A stretch of 64,000 nt of DNA from an uncultured Coprococcus sp. (GCA_934277375.1 CAKQTZ010000001.1:310001-374000), one strand, 5' to 3'. Counted from the stretch's first letter, positions 28,841-38,384 are shown. Notes: a model not told the origin generated them from the sequence alone. Made by a program: numbers and translations.

Positions 28841-29845
28841 ATGGAACTTATCGAATTTTTAATAAGTATGTTTTTTGCAACTCTGATATGTGGAGGAATT
28901 ATATGTCTCTTCATGTACCTGTTCTATTCCAGGGCAGGATATAAGGTTTTAAGATTCCGAATATATTGCTGGGAATACTGCATTAATCCGGATGGCAATT
29001 CTGCAAAGAAATATATAATAAGAAAGAACGCTTTCAAGCTGGCACCAGATCTGTCCATGTATAAACCAGATGCCAATATCGATCAGGAACTTGATCTCCG
29101 GCTCACCTGTCTCAGCATAATGTGCATGGGTGCCATCACTGTATTATTTGATCTTGTATGTGTATATATGGCTATACAACGCGGTGGATTTTTTATCGAC
29201 AGCTTTCCGGTAATGTTTATGTACACTCTGTCAGGAACCATGACATTGTATCTGATCAGCCTAATTGTCATCATTATCTCAGGAAAGTACGGTAAAAAAA
29301 ATGAACTTGGTAACTATCTGAACCACAATATCCACCAGATGATGGCAACCGGAAGGATCACCGAGCCTCTTCTTCCACCCCTGGAGTCTCTTGGCCTGAA
29401 AGGCAATATCCATACTTGTCTCCAATATCAGTTGGTCCGGTTCCGTCAGATGCAGATCATCGGTGACTACGCTGAAATTAACAAAATAGCGGATTATCTG
29501 GAAAATGAAATGCCTGATAATTATCCTAATCCTGGCATACACCAGTCACTTGTATTCTATTACTGCTACTTCAGACAGTCAGATCCCGCAGCCTATACCC
29601 TGGCAGTATCACATTTCAGCAAATGCAGGGTTGAGCTTGAAAAAGGACTCGACAGCAACGACAAGAGAATATATGCATACTACAAATACTATATAGAACA
29701 CGATCCACGTGCCGCATGGCAGCTTGCCCAGGAAGGACTTGCCATGCTCCCATCAAATACGCTTCTCAACCGGGAAGAAAAAACAGTTGAGGAGAAGTGG
29801 CTCACACATCTCCTCAACATGATCAGTTCCGGCACTTACAGATAA
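28841..29845 (+). CDS. Membrane protein with C-terminal helical (TPR-like) domain, unknown function
   Basis: 334 residues from ATG 28841, preceded by GGAGG. One helix at residues 3-28, two more at about 88-112 and 118-147, then about 185 cytoplasmic residues of paired helices. The tail has a TPR-like rhythm (YYCYFRQSDPAAYTLAVSHFSKC, KRIYAYYKYYIEHDPRAAWQLAQEGL). No family recognised. It is divergent from the PTS-like permease, sharing the motif-rich spacer. Confidence 0.65.
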   Translation: MELIEFLISMFFATLICGGIICLFMYLFYSRAGYKVLRFRIYCWEYCINPDGNSAKKYIIRKNAFKLAPDLSMYKPDANIDQELDLRLTCLSIMCMGAITVLFDLVCVYMAIQRGGFFIDSFPVMFMYTLSGTMTLYLISLIVIIISGKYGKKNELGNYLNHNIHQMMATGRITEPLLPPLESLGLKGNIHTCLQYQLVRFRQMQIIGDYAEINKIADYLENEMPDNYPNPGIHQSLVFYYCYFRQSDPAAYTLAVSHFSKCRVELEKGLDSNDKRIYAYYKYYIEHDPRAAWQLAQEGLAMLPSNTLLNREEKTVEEKWLTHLLNMISSGTYR

Positions 29846-29868
29846 CCGGATTTATCTGGTTTTTATAT
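29844..29868 (+). terminator. Short terminator overlapping the stop codon
   Basis: AACCGGAT pairs with ATCTGGTT (one G-U) and is followed by TTTTTATA; the stem begins in the TAA stop of the membrane-protein gene. Confidence 0.5.
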
Positions 29869-29884
29869 ATGTCCATAACAACGA

Positions 29885-31399
29885 CTATTTCAATCTCTGG
29901 AGAATACCAAGTGTATACTTCCATGTTCTCTGCACACTGGCTACATCCATAGACTCTCTGCTTGTATGGATATTCTTCATATCCGGGCCAAATGATACAC
30001 AGTCCAGCCCCGGCATCTTGCCAGCGAAAAGTCCACACTCCACTCCAGCGTGGAGTGCCTGTATAACAGGCTTTCTGCCATATTGCTCTTCAAATACACT
30101 CACCATGATATCCCTCAGTGGAGAATCATGCCTGTATTCCCATGCGGGGTAATCGCCCTGTACATCCAGACTTCCACCAGCCGAAGCTGATACACACCTG
30201 AGCTGATCTATCAGATTTTCCTTTTCCGACTGTACACTGCTTCTGACTGAAAAGCTTGCAATGACCTCATCCTCAGATGTCTTCAATATTCCAAGATTCA
30301 GCGACGTCTGCACAAGGCCTTCTATATCATTGCTCATCTTCTGAATTCCATTTGGCATCATCATAAGACTCCTGATAACTATATCCGATGCCTTTTCTGT
30401 CATAGCCCTGTTGATCACGGTTCTGCCAGTCTTATCATTCTGTACAACACCAGCGTTGTTATCTGAATCCAGACTATCTGACAGATCCACTTCTACTCTC
30501 ACTGCAAGTCTCGGATCAGTGCTTCCAAACTCATGCCTCAGAACCTTCTCATACTTTTCCGCAGATTTTACAAAGTTATCCACATCATCCGAATCAATAC
30601 CCACATATGCCTCAGCCTTATTAGGTATCGCATTGTCCTTCAGTCCACCCTGTATAGATATCAGTCTGTATGAAACATCATTTCCTATATTATATAGAAG
30701 TCTCGCAAGCTGCTTACCCGCATTTGCACGCTGCCTTATGATCTCCACTCCCGAATGTCCGCCTGTAAGACCATCTACAGTGATCTTTACAACAGACAAT
30801 TCTCCTGTCATATTCTCATACTCCACCGGAATATGACATGTAGCGCAAGCTCCGCCGGCACAGGACACCAGCAGATAACCCTCATCCTCAGAATCCAGAT
30901 TGAGCATGATCCGTGACCTTAGTGGACTGCAGTCTATCGCCGCAGCGCCCAGCATTCCTATCTCCTCATCAACCGTGAATACACACTCAAGTGGCGGATG
31001 TGGTATATCGTCAGCATCCAGTATCGCCAGTGCAAATGCCACGGCTATTCCATCATCTCCGCCAAGGGTCGTTCCGTCGGCGGATATCACTCCGTCCTCA
31101 AGCACCAGTCTCAGTCCATCATGTTCAAAGTCTATATCGCAGTCCGCATCCTTCTCACAGACCATATCCATATGTCCCTGCAGCATGACAGGTGCACTGT
31201 TCTCGTATCCGGCAGTTCCACCTTTGAATATGATGACATTGTTGCTCTCGTCCTGTATATACCTCAGCTTCCTGTCTACAGCAAATTTCACCAGATAATC
31301 ACTTATCTTCTTTGTATCTGACGATCCGTGTGGAATCCCGCATATCTCCTCAAAGAAACGAAAAACTCCATACGGCTCGATATTTGATAAAACTCCCAT
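29885..31399 (-). CDS. pepD: Aminoacyl-histidine dipeptidase (M20 metallopeptidase)
   Basis: 504 residues, near the normal 480-490. It hydrolyses Xaa-His and other dipeptides in the cytosol. M20 motifs are present: zinc-ligand region GHMDMVCEKD near residue 75, DGTTLGGDDGIAVAFALAIL near 110, and the general-base region FTVDEEIGMLGA near 145. A dimerisation domain with GGHSGVEI lies near 222 and a C-terminal zinc ligand in HAGVECGLF near 455. AAGGAG precedes ATG 31399. A consensus DnaA box lies within the gene (30576-30584). Confidence 0.93.
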   Translation of the reverse strand: MGVLSNIEPYGVFRFFEEICGIPHGSSDTKKISDYLVKFAVDRKLRYIQDESNNVIIFKGGTAGYENSAPVMLQGHMDMVCEKDADCDIDFEHDGLRLVLEDGVISADGTTLGGDDGIAVAFALAILDADDIPHPPLECVFTVDEEIGMLGAAAIDCSPLRSRIMLNLDSEDEGYLLVSCAGGACATCHIPVEYENMTGELSVVKITVDGLTGGHSGVEIIRQRANAGKQLARLLYNIGNDVSYRLISIQGGLKDNAIPNKAEAYVGIDSDDVDNFVKSAEKYEKVLRHEFGSTDPRLAVRVEVDLSDSLDSDNNAGVVQNDKTGRTVINRAMTEKASDIVIRSLMMMPNGIQKMSNDIEGLVQTSLNLGILKTSEDEVIASFSVRSSVQSEKENLIDQLRCVSASAGGSLDVQGDYPAWEYRHDSPLRDIMVSVFEEQYGRKPVIQALHAGVECGLFAGKMPGLDCVSFGPDMKNIHTSRESMDVASVQRTWKYTLGILQRLK

Positions 31400-31589
31400 T
31401 CTGTAATCTCCTTTTAATCTTTAATCTGACTTACAATTCACCAACATAATAAATAAACCAATGTTCAACATGATGTCATTTGTACATTCTTCACATTGAT
31501 TATATATTTGACACATGTCAATTTCAACTCACCAGACTATTTCCATCCAATCACAGCCTGAGCCACAAATATCATCGCAGCCGCCTTCG

Positions 31590-31618
31590 TTGACTTTGCA
31601 TCCTCTTAATGATATATA
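31590..31618 (+). promoter_or_regulatory. Probable promoter of the Mrp-type ATPase gene
   Basis: TTGACT (31590-31595), a 17-bp spacer and TATATA (31613-31618) lie in the 315-bp divergent gap between pepD and this gene. I see nothing else clear in the gap. Confidence 0.55.
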
Positions 31619-31714
31619 TTAATCAAATGTGCATATAATACGCACAGTATAAACCGTGTGACCTCAGTCTGATCATATTAATCAGAAATAACACGCGGTA
31701 GATTGGAGAATAAC

Positions 31715-32560
31715 ATGTCAGAGAATTGTACACACAACTGCAGTACTTGTGGTCAGAGCTGTTCCAGCAGAACTGAGCCGCAGAGTCTTATCATAGAACC
31801 ACATCCGGGTTCACATATAAAGCATATCATCGCCGTGGTCAGCGGCAAGGGAGGCGTCGGCAAATCATCCGTAACCTGTCAGCTCGCCGTTCTCATGCAG
31901 CGCATGGGTTACAAGACAGCCATACTTGATGCAGATATCACAGGACCTTCTATTCCAAAGGCATTTGGCGTAAATAAGACACCGGAGGCTGAGGGTGACT
32001 TCCTGTATCCTGATGAGACGGAAACAGGAATCAAGATCATGTCCGTGAATCTTCTTCTGGACGACGAGACAACACCTGTCCTCTGGAGAGGTCCTATCAT
32101 AGCGGGCACAGTCAAGCAGTTCTACTCAGACATCATCTGGGGAGATATCGACTATATGTTCATCGACTGTCCACCTGGAACCGGTGATGTTCCACTTACC
32201 ATATTCCAGTCCATCCCTATAGATGGAGTTGTGGTTGTCACCACCCCTCAGGATCTCGTATCTGTCATCGTTGGAAAGGCCGTTCATATGGCTGACAGCA
32301 TGAATATACCTGTCATCGGCATGATAGAGAATATGTCATATTTCATTTGTCCTGACTGCAATAACAAACACTATATATTTGGCAAAAGCCAGCTTGAATG
32401 GGTCATAAGAGATCTGTATATAGGCCATGCGATCCGCCTGCCTATCAACCCTGCTCTTGCCGGGCTCATGGATAAAGGCGATATAGAAAACATGGATGCA
32501 AATGAGGATCTGCAGGAGTTTGCAGACCTTATAAGCACATTTGATCCTGACAAATACTGA
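31715..32560 (+). CDS. Mrp/Nbp35-family Fe-S carrier ATPase
   Basis: 281 residues from ATG 31715; a TTG 12 nt earlier overlaps the RBS. The deviant Walker A is SGKGGVGKSS near residue 44, with Walker B-like DYMFIDCPPGTGDVPL near 145. An N-terminal cysteine cluster (CTHNCSTCGQSC) and a CPDC pair near residue 210 are the expected Fe-S ligands of ApbC/Nbp35 proteins, which assemble and deliver Fe-S clusters. It is followed after 47 bp by a radical SAM gene, a client type that needs a 4Fe-4S cluster. Confidence 0.9.
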   Translation: MSENCTHNCSTCGQSCSSRTEPQSLIIEPHPGSHIKHIIAVVSGKGGVGKSSVTCQLAVLMQRMGYKTAILDADITGPSIPKAFGVNKTPEAEGDFLYPDETETGIKIMSVNLLLDDETTPVLWRGPIIAGTVKQFYSDIIWGDIDYMFIDCPPGTGDVPLTIFQSIPIDGVVVVTTPQDLVSVIVGKAVHMADSMNIPVIGMIENMSYFICPDCNNKHYIFGKSQLEWVIRDLYIGHAIRLPINPALAGLMDKGDIENMDANEDLQEFADLISTFDPDKY

Positions 32561-32607
32561 TCTGCCTGTCAATTAATACACTAAAAACTTTTTTGGAGGT
32601 AACCAAC

Positions 32608-33522
32608 ATGGATATCCTGCACATCCTGAACAACTGCATATTATGTCCAAGGAAATGCGGTGTAGACCGTACATCCGGTCACACAGGAGTCTGCCATATG
32701 ACAGATACTGTCAAGGTGAGCCGTGCAGCGCTACACATGTGGGAAGAGCCATGTATATCCGGAGAAAACGGGTCTGGTGCCGTTTTCTTCTCCGGTTGTG
32801 CACTTGGCTGCTGTTTCTGCCAGAACAAAGCCATATCAGGAGGCGGATCTGGCAAGGATATATCCATATCCAGACTGTGCAACATCTTCTTCGAGCTTCA
32901 GGATAAGGGTGCCAACAACATCAATCTTGTAACACCGGATCACTATATACCGCAGATCATATCAGCTATAGACATGGCGAGGTCAAGAAACTTTAAGCTC
33001 CCATTTGTATATAACTGCAGTGGTTATGAAACGGCTGAGATGATACGGCTGCTTGATGGCTATATAGACGTGTATCTTCCTGATTTCAAATTCATGTCAC
33101 CGGATCTGGCCGCAAAATACAGCAATGCTCCAGACTATCCTGAACATGCCAAAGTCTCCATATCCGAGATGGTCAGACAATGTGGCGGAGACCAGACCCA
33201 CTTTGATGACGATGGTATTATGCAGAGAGGTGTTATCGTCCGGCATCTGCAGCTTCCTGATCATCTGGATGATTCCAAGTCAATAATCACATATCTATAT
33301 AACACATACAAAGATTCAATATATATAAGCATCATGAACCAATACACCCCTATGCCGGGCATTGAGAATAGATTTCCAGAGCTTGGCAGAACTATAACTC
33401 CGTCTGAATACGATGAGCTTGTGGATTATGCCATTGATATCGGCGTTGAAAATGGATTCATACAGGAGGGTGAGACAGCAAAAGAAAGCTTCATTCCAGC
33501 ATTCGATAACGAAGGCGTGTAA
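32608..33522 (+). CDS. Radical SAM protein, PflA-like (COG1313 type)
   Basis: 304 residues from ATG 32608 (GGAGGT 7 nt upstream). The N-terminus has a CxxxC-like pair in NCILCPRKCGVDR, and the radical SAM CxxxCxxC is in SGCALGCCFCQN near residue 75. The rest follows the family's TIM-barrel pattern (NLVTPDHYIPQI, YNCSGYETAEMIRLLDG, DVYLPDFKF, VIVRHLQLPDH, NQYTPMPGI). Members are annotated as pyruvate-formate-lyase activase-like, but no glycyl-radical enzyme is adjacent. Probably in one operon with the Fe-S carrier gene. Confidence 0.88.
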   Translation: MDILHILNNCILCPRKCGVDRTSGHTGVCHMTDTVKVSRAALHMWEEPCISGENGSGAVFFSGCALGCCFCQNKAISGGGSGKDISISRLCNIFFELQDKGANNINLVTPDHYIPQIISAIDMARSRNFKLPFVYNCSGYETAEMIRLLDGYIDVYLPDFKFMSPDLAAKYSNAPDYPEHAKVSISEMVRQCGGDQTHFDDDGIMQRGVIVRHLQLPDHLDDSKSIITYLYNTYKDSIYISIMNQYTPMPGIENRFPELGRTITPSEYDELVDYAIDIGVENGFIQEGETAKESFIPAFDNEGV

Positions 33523-33620
33523 CCCACACATCTTCAAATAAGGAAATAAATAAAAGACCATGGATTTTTGCACAAAAAAATGGACCAGCCACAACATATT
33601 GCAGTCAATCCATCTTGTAG

Positions 33621-33693
33621 TGGGCCGCCGGGGGCTCGAACCCCGCACACCCTGATTAAGAGTCAGGTGCTCTACCAAATGAGCTAGCGGCCC
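33621..33693 (-). tRNA. tRNA-Lys (CUU), copy 1
   Basis: 73 nt on the minus strand: acceptor GGGCCGC/GCGGCCC, anticodon stem CCTGA/TCAGG with loop CTCTTAA (anticodon CTT), T-loop GGTTCGA, discriminator A. CCA is not encoded. A promoter, TTGCAT-17-TATAAT (ATGCAA 33751-33756, ATTATA 33728-33733 on the + strand), lies upstream. Confidence 0.95.
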
Positions 33694-33727
33694 GTATTTA
33701 TTTGTTATGTTCGTCACAACAGAATAG

Positions 33728-33756
33728 ATTATATATCAGTTCTGAGAATAATGCAA
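33728..33756 (-). promoter_or_regulatory. Promoter of tRNA-Lys copy 1
   Basis: Read on the minus strand: TTGCAT, 17 bp, TATAAT. The same arrangement stands before copy 2. Confidence 0.7.
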
Positions 33757-33865
33757 GTGTTTTTCTCATTTTTTTCAATTTTTCTGACATCCAGCAAATG
33801 ATTCCAAACTGAGTGACAAAAAAATGGACCAGCCACAAATATATTGCAGTCAATCCACCTTGTAG

Positions 33866-33938
33866 TGGGCCGCCGGGGGCTCGAACCCCGCACACCCTGA
33901 TTAAGAGTCAGGTGCTCTACCAAATGAGCTAGCGGCCC
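33866..33938 (-). tRNA. tRNA-Lys (CUU), copy 2
   Basis: Identical tRNA body to copy 1, 245 bp away, with anticodon CTT and no encoded CCA. The flanks are also duplicated: the ATGGACCAGCCACAA downstream sequence and a TTGCAT-17-TATACT promoter. The two are a tandem duplication of a complete unit. Confidence 0.95.
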
Positions 33939-33979
33939 ATATTATTTTGTCTTGTTATGTCACTGCCACAACGAATTAG

Positions 33980-34008
33980 AGTATACATTAGTTTTTTTTA
34001 TAATGCAA
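33980..34008 (-). promoter_or_regulatory. Promoter of tRNA-Lys copy 2
   Basis: Minus strand TTGCAT (34003-34008), 17-bp spacer, TATACT (33980-33985). Confidence 0.65.
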
Positions 34009-34119
34009 GTGTTTTTTTACTTTTTTTTATTTATTTCCCATAGAGCTTTAATCTATCCATACAAATGCCATTTTTCAGTGAGCATCAATGCAATAATCTC
34101 CTGTCGGTACATATACCAT

Positions 34120-34148
34120 TTGAATATAATTTTCGCCTATGCTATTAT
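34120..34148 (+). promoter_or_regulatory. Probable promoter of trmB
   Basis: TTGAAT (34120-34125), 17-bp spacer, TATTAT (34143-34148), 60 bp before the start codon. Confidence 0.5.
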
Positions 34149-34208
34149 TATAAAGTATGACTTTTTCAATAAAAAGAAGAACTTTACGATAAATATATGG
34201 AGAATACT

Positions 34209-34856
34209 ATGAGACTGAGGAATGTAAAAGGTTCAAGAGAAACTATCGCAGCAAATGACTATGTAATACACAATGAAACTGATATGAAAGGCCTCTGGCA
34301 TGAGTTATTTGGCAACGATAACCCTATACATATTGAGATAGGTATGGGCAAGGGGCAGTTTATCATGGAACTTGCCAGACAAAACCCTGATATCAATTAC
34401 ATAGGCATAGAAAAGTATTCAAGTGTCCTTGTTCGTGCCTTGGAGAAAAGAGCGCTTGAACCGGAGATGACGAATCTCTATTTTATAAGAATGGATGCAG
34501 AATATATAACTGACGTATTTGACGCGGATGAAGTGGACAGGATATATCTTAATTTCTCGGATCCATGGCCAAAGGATCGCCATGCCAAGAGACGCCTTAC
34601 CTCCACGCATTTTCTCGGATTATATGATCAGCTTCTCGCTCCTGAGGGAAGAGTCATTTTTAAGACGGATAACCGAGGTCTTTTTGACTTCTCTCTGGAA
34701 CAGGTTCCCGAGGCAGGATGGATCCTCGAGAACTATACCTATGATCTTCACAACTCAGAGTATAATGAGGGCAACATTATGACCGAATACGAAACCAAAT
34801 TCTCGGCAATGGGTACACCAATCAACAGACTCGTTGCATATAGAGATAAGAAATAA
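34209..34856 (+). CDS. trmB: tRNA (guanine-N7-)-methyltransferase
   Basis: 215 residues from ATG 34209, chosen because MRLR is the family's usual start and GGAG lies just upstream; an in-frame ATG 12 nt earlier has no RBS. It makes m7G46 in the variable loop of tRNAs. The SAM-binding motif is IEIGMGKGQFIMELA near residue 45, with IGIEKYSSVLVRALEK and the substrate motif NFSDPWPKDRHAKRRL near 118. It is flanked by tRNA genes and argS, a tRNA-related neighbourhood. Confidence 0.95.
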   Translation: MRLRNVKGSRETIAANDYVIHNETDMKGLWHELFGNDNPIHIEIGMGKGQFIMELARQNPDINYIGIEKYSSVLVRALEKRALEPEMTNLYFIRMDAEYITDVFDADEVDRIYLNFSDPWPKDRHAKRRLTSTHFLGLYDQLLAPEGRVIFKTDNRGLFDFSLEQVPEAGWILENYTYDLHNSEYNEGNIMTEYETKFSAMGTPINRLVAYRDKK

Positions 34857-34874
34857 ACGGTTATCCAGCATTTG

Positions 34875-34903
34875 TTGACACACTGTTTTTCGTATACTAC
34901 AAT
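34875..34903 (+). promoter_or_regulatory. Promoter of the kinase-like gene
   Basis: Consensus TTGACA (34875-34880), 17-bp spacer, TACAAT (34898-34903), about 37 bp upstream of the start. Confidence 0.65.
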
Positions 34904-34939
34904 TAAAATTACAGCAATTTTGTGGAAAGGAGTTTCATC

Positions 34940-36067
34940 ATGGACACATCTTCTATAGAAAGTCTCGAATTGGTGCGAAATACCAATCAGGATCTGTTGA
35001 ATTTCTTCAATGATTCATATATAAGTAAGCTTGAACAGGTTCAATCTTTAAAGACTGAGGAATTTGAGCTTAAGTCGAAGATAGAACAGCTTATAAAAAC
35101 TTTAGATGTATACTCCTTTAAAACCAGCGCCGGTCATAATGTATTTTCACCATTCTCAGTGGATACCACCTCACAGCAGGAAAAAGCTACGCAGATAGAG
35201 TTACAGTTAAAAGAACTTCAGGACATCCAGCAGACCTTAAGACTCCAGATCAAAGAGGAGGAGGAAGAAACAGCTCTCCTGAAGAAACGTATAACTGATC
35301 TGTCTACATCTAACAGACATCTGGAAAATCTTTTGACTGATATGACAGAGGAAGTATCTACTATTGATGAGAATACAGACTCTTCAGCCGAATCTGATGA
35401 TGACACACTTACACCTGCAGATCACGGAATAAATATCCTCAGACTGTATCAATATGAGAAAAAGCAGCTTGCAGAAAAACTGCAATCCGATATTACCGAT
35501 GTGCTGGACTCCAGCTCTCACAAACTGGATGTGTTATCCTGGCTTATAAGATCAGATATCAACAGGGCAAAGGTAACACTTGAAGAGCTTACATCCACAA
35601 CATCAAAACTTGCAGATCATGTGGACGAGCTTGCCGGTTCTCTTACGGACAGGTCATTCTCAGATGAGCCTGTATGGAATATATTGGAAAAGGTTCTTCA
35701 GAATTATAAAGATGAACATCCAGAGTGCGGAATATCCTATGACATAAACTGTACTGATTACGCAATAAATATTCCAGATATTATATCTACATATTTGTTA
35801 TCCATTACCAAAGATATCATGGAAAATATTTTCCAGCATGCAAATGCAAACAAAGTATCCGTAAAAATTTACTTGAGCAGTAAATTGATAGATGTATGTA
35901 TCAACGACAATGGCATAGGTATTGCCAGCGACTATAACAATACAAGTCCATGGTACAGCAGCCTGCACAGGATCAGGGAAATCATATATCTGTTAAATGG
36001 CACACTTAAAATAGAAGGAGATGCCTCAAGCGGAACAAATGTAAGATTTTCATTTCCTATTGAATAA
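34940..36067 (+). CDS. Cytosolic coiled-coil protein with DegS-like histidine-kinase core lacking the phospho-histidine
   Basis: 375 residues from ATG 34940 (AAAGGAG 7 nt upstream). Residues about 25-135 are strong coiled coil, 140-160 an acidic linker, and 165-215 a HisKA_3-like helix pair. Where DegS-type kinases have ER-x-RIA-x-E-x-HD, this protein has YEKKQLAEKLQSD, with Gln at about 182 in place of the phosphorylated His. The C-terminal HATPase domain is good: N-box MENIFQHANANKVSV (near 294), G1 INDNGIGI (near 322), G2 SSGTNVRF (near 363). No transmembrane helix or partner response regulator is nearby. It may be an ATP-binding pseudokinase or use another His. Confidence 0.7.
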   Translation: MDTSSIESLELVRNTNQDLLNFFNDSYISKLEQVQSLKTEEFELKSKIEQLIKTLDVYSFKTSAGHNVFSPFSVDTTSQQEKATQIELQLKELQDIQQTLRLQIKEEEEETALLKKRITDLSTSNRHLENLLTDMTEEVSTIDENTDSSAESDDDTLTPADHGINILRLYQYEKKQLAEKLQSDITDVLDSSSHKLDVLSWLIRSDINRAKVTLEELTSTTSKLADHVDELAGSLTDRSFSDEPVWNILEKVLQNYKDEHPECGISYDINCTDYAINIPDIISTYLLSITKDIMENIFQHANANKVSVKIYLSSKLIDVCINDNGIGIASDYNNTSPWYSSLHRIREIIYLLNGTLKIEGDASSGTNVRFSFPIE

Positions 36068-36121
36068 CATACGAGTATAAAGGGATAATATAACATATTG
36101 TTTTTTATGAATAATTTGTTT

Positions 36122-36150
36122 TTATCCACAATTATATATATTTATCCACA
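36122..36150 (+). promoter_or_regulatory. Two DnaA boxes upstream of argS
   Basis: Perfect TTATCCACA at 36122-36130 and 36142-36150, same direction, 20 bp apart, in the AT-rich leader of argS, 16 kb from the dnaA-flanking boxes. Confidence 0.65.
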
Positions 36151-36175
36151 AAAATAATAATAAAGGACTATTATC

Positions 36176-37867
36176 ATGAAAGAAAAAATTGCACAGCTTA
36201 TTTCAAATAATATAGAAGGAATAGAGATGTCAGACATCATGGCATCAATAGAGATTCCACCACGCCCTGACATGGGAGATTTTGCATTTCCTTGCTTCAG
36301 GCTGGCAAAGGTTCTCAGAAAAGCACCAAATATGATTGCTGCTGATATTAAGGATGCAATCGGTGATGTAGATTTCATTGAAAAGATCGATGTTGCAGGT
36401 GCATACCTGAACTTCTATATCAAAAAAGACGTATTCGTAAAGACAATGATAGAGGCAGCCAACACTGAGGAATTCGGCAAATCAGATATAGGTGATGGAC
36501 AGACTATATGCATCGATTACTCCTCTCCTAATGTAGCAAAAAACTTCCACGTTGGACATCTCAGAACTACCATTATTGGTAATTCACTTTACAAGATTCA
36601 CTCAAAGCTTGGATATAATGTTGTCAGAATAAATCACCTGGGTGACTGGGGCACACAGTTTGGTAAACTTATCGTTGCATACAAAGCATGGGGATCAAAG
36701 GAAGCTGTTGAGAAAGACGGAATATCGGAGCTCATGAAGTTATATGTCAGGTTTCATGAGGAGGCAGACAAGAATCCTGAACTTGTAGATGAGGCAAGAG
36801 CCTGGTTTAACAAGATGGAAAACGGAGACGAAGAAGCACTCAGCATATGGCAATGGTTCAAGGACATAAGCCTTGTAGAGTACAAGAGGACATACAACCT
36901 CCTCGGTATGGACTTTGACTACTATCTTGGAGAAAGCTTCTATAGAGACAAATGTCAGGCAGTTGTGGACAAAGTCAAGGCTGCTGGTCTCCTAAAGGAA
37001 AGCGAGGGTGCTATGATCGTAGATCTCTCAGAATACGATATGGCTCCATGTATTATAACTAAAAAAGACGGTAGCTCCATATATGCAACAAGAGATCTCG
37101 CTGCTATATTCTATAGAAAAGATACCTACCACTTCTCAAAGTGCTTATATGTAACCGGTCAGGAGCAAAAGCTTCACTTTGCGCAGGTGTTCAAGGTGGT
37201 AGAGCTTCTCGGAAATGAGTGGGCAAAGGATCAGCTTGTTCATATTCCTTATGGTCTTGTAAGTCTTGAAGGAGCGAAACTCTCAACAAGAAGCGGTAAT
37301 ATTATTTACGCTGAGGACATTTTAAAAGATGCCATCGCAAAAAGCCTTGAAATTATTACTGAAAAGAGCCCAAATCTTGAAAATAAGGAAGATGTTGCTA
37401 AAAAAGTTGGAGTTGGTGCTGTTCTTTTCAATGATTTATATAACCAGAGAATTAAAGACGTATCATTTAGCTGGGATAAAGTTCTTAACTTTGACGGTGA
37501 GACTGGTCCATATGTTCAGTACACACATGCAAGATGCTGTAGTGTTGTAAGACTTGCAGAATCATTTGACCCATCTAATCCGATAGATTACAGTCTTATA
37601 ACTGAGCAGGATGCTATGGAACTGTTAAAGGAAATAAATAGATTTCCTTCAGTTATCAAGGATGCTGCGGATAAATATGAGCCTTCAGTTGTTGCCAGAT
37701 ATGCAGTAGATGTAGCTCAGGCATTCAACAAATTCTATAACTCTACAAGAATTAATGTAGATGATGTAAATCTCAAGAATGCAAGGGTTATGCTCACATA
37801 CCTTACTAAGAACACAATACATGATGCTTTAGACCTTCTTGGTATAGAAGCTCCTGAGGCAATGTAA
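36176..37867 (+). CDS. argS: Arginyl-tRNA synthetase
   Basis: 563 residues, normal for the family. It charges tRNA-Arg. Signature SSPNVAKNFHVGHLRTT near residue 115 (HIGH-type motif HVGH), a KLSTRSGN motif near residue 365 (KMSKS equivalent), Arg-tRNA-synthetase N-terminal domain at 1-85, and a DALR anticodon-binding domain from about 450. AAAGGA precedes ATG 36176. A tRNA-Arg gene lies 6 kb downstream. No T-box is seen. Confidence 0.97.
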   Translation: MKEKIAQLISNNIEGIEMSDIMASIEIPPRPDMGDFAFPCFRLAKVLRKAPNMIAADIKDAIGDVDFIEKIDVAGAYLNFYIKKDVFVKTMIEAANTEEFGKSDIGDGQTICIDYSSPNVAKNFHVGHLRTTIIGNSLYKIHSKLGYNVVRINHLGDWGTQFGKLIVAYKAWGSKEAVEKDGISELMKLYVRFHEEADKNPELVDEARAWFNKMENGDEEALSIWQWFKDISLVEYKRTYNLLGMDFDYYLGESFYRDKCQAVVDKVKAAGLLKESEGAMIVDLSEYDMAPCIITKKDGSSIYATRDLAAIFYRKDTYHFSKCLYVTGQEQKLHFAQVFKVVELLGNEWAKDQLVHIPYGLVSLEGAKLSTRSGNIIYAEDILKDAIAKSLEIITEKSPNLENKEDVAKKVGVGAVLFNDLYNQRIKDVSFSWDKVLNFDGETGPYVQYTHARCCSVVRLAESFDPSNPIDYSLITEQDAMELLKEINRFPSVIKDAADKYEPSVVARYAVDVAQAFNKFYNSTRINVDDVNLKNARVMLTYLTKNTIHDALDLLGIEAPEAM

Positions 37868-37955
37868 ATTAATATAGGTATTGACACTTAATTCAAGCTT
37901 GTATGTTGAATGTGACTAACCCATCAACACGTTTTGTCCTATAACCCTAATAAAT

Positions 37956-38003
37956 AAACAGGAGATATTTTTGTACTGGCTATGTACAGAATATCTCCTG
38001 TTT
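37956..38003 (+). terminator. Terminator of argS
   Basis: AAACAGGAGATATT (37956-37969) pairs perfectly with AATATCTCCTGTTT (37990-38003), followed by TGTTT. Confidence 0.85.
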
Positions 38004-38216
38004 TGTTTAATTATATATTAAATGTCTGGGTCTATTTTTATTATTTAGATTTTATATTATATTTCTATCGCAGCATATAATTTTTAAATTCAATATTATA
38101 TTCTTAATACATTACACCAAGAAGTAACGATTTAGAGCATATTTAATAATACAACTAAGAAATAATATTATAAACTATTGAATTATTCTAATATAGAACA
38201 TCATATTTCTTAAAAA

Positions 38217-38232
38217 TGTTTCACGTGAAACA
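38217..38232. promoter_or_regulatory. parS site 1
   Basis: TGTTTCACGTGAAACA, a perfect 16-bp palindrome identical to the B. subtilis parS consensus bound by ParB/Spo0J. It lies about 1 kb upstream of parA. Confidence 0.95.
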
Positions 38233-38384
38233 TTTTCAGTTTTTCATAATTATTATTTAAAGTATCATATTAAGATTTCTATTACATATTTAAATATATT
38301 AACACTTAATAATTTGTATTTATGATGATCTCTTATTAAAATGATAGCTTATTAATAGATTATTGTGAAAAATTATAGTGTCTT

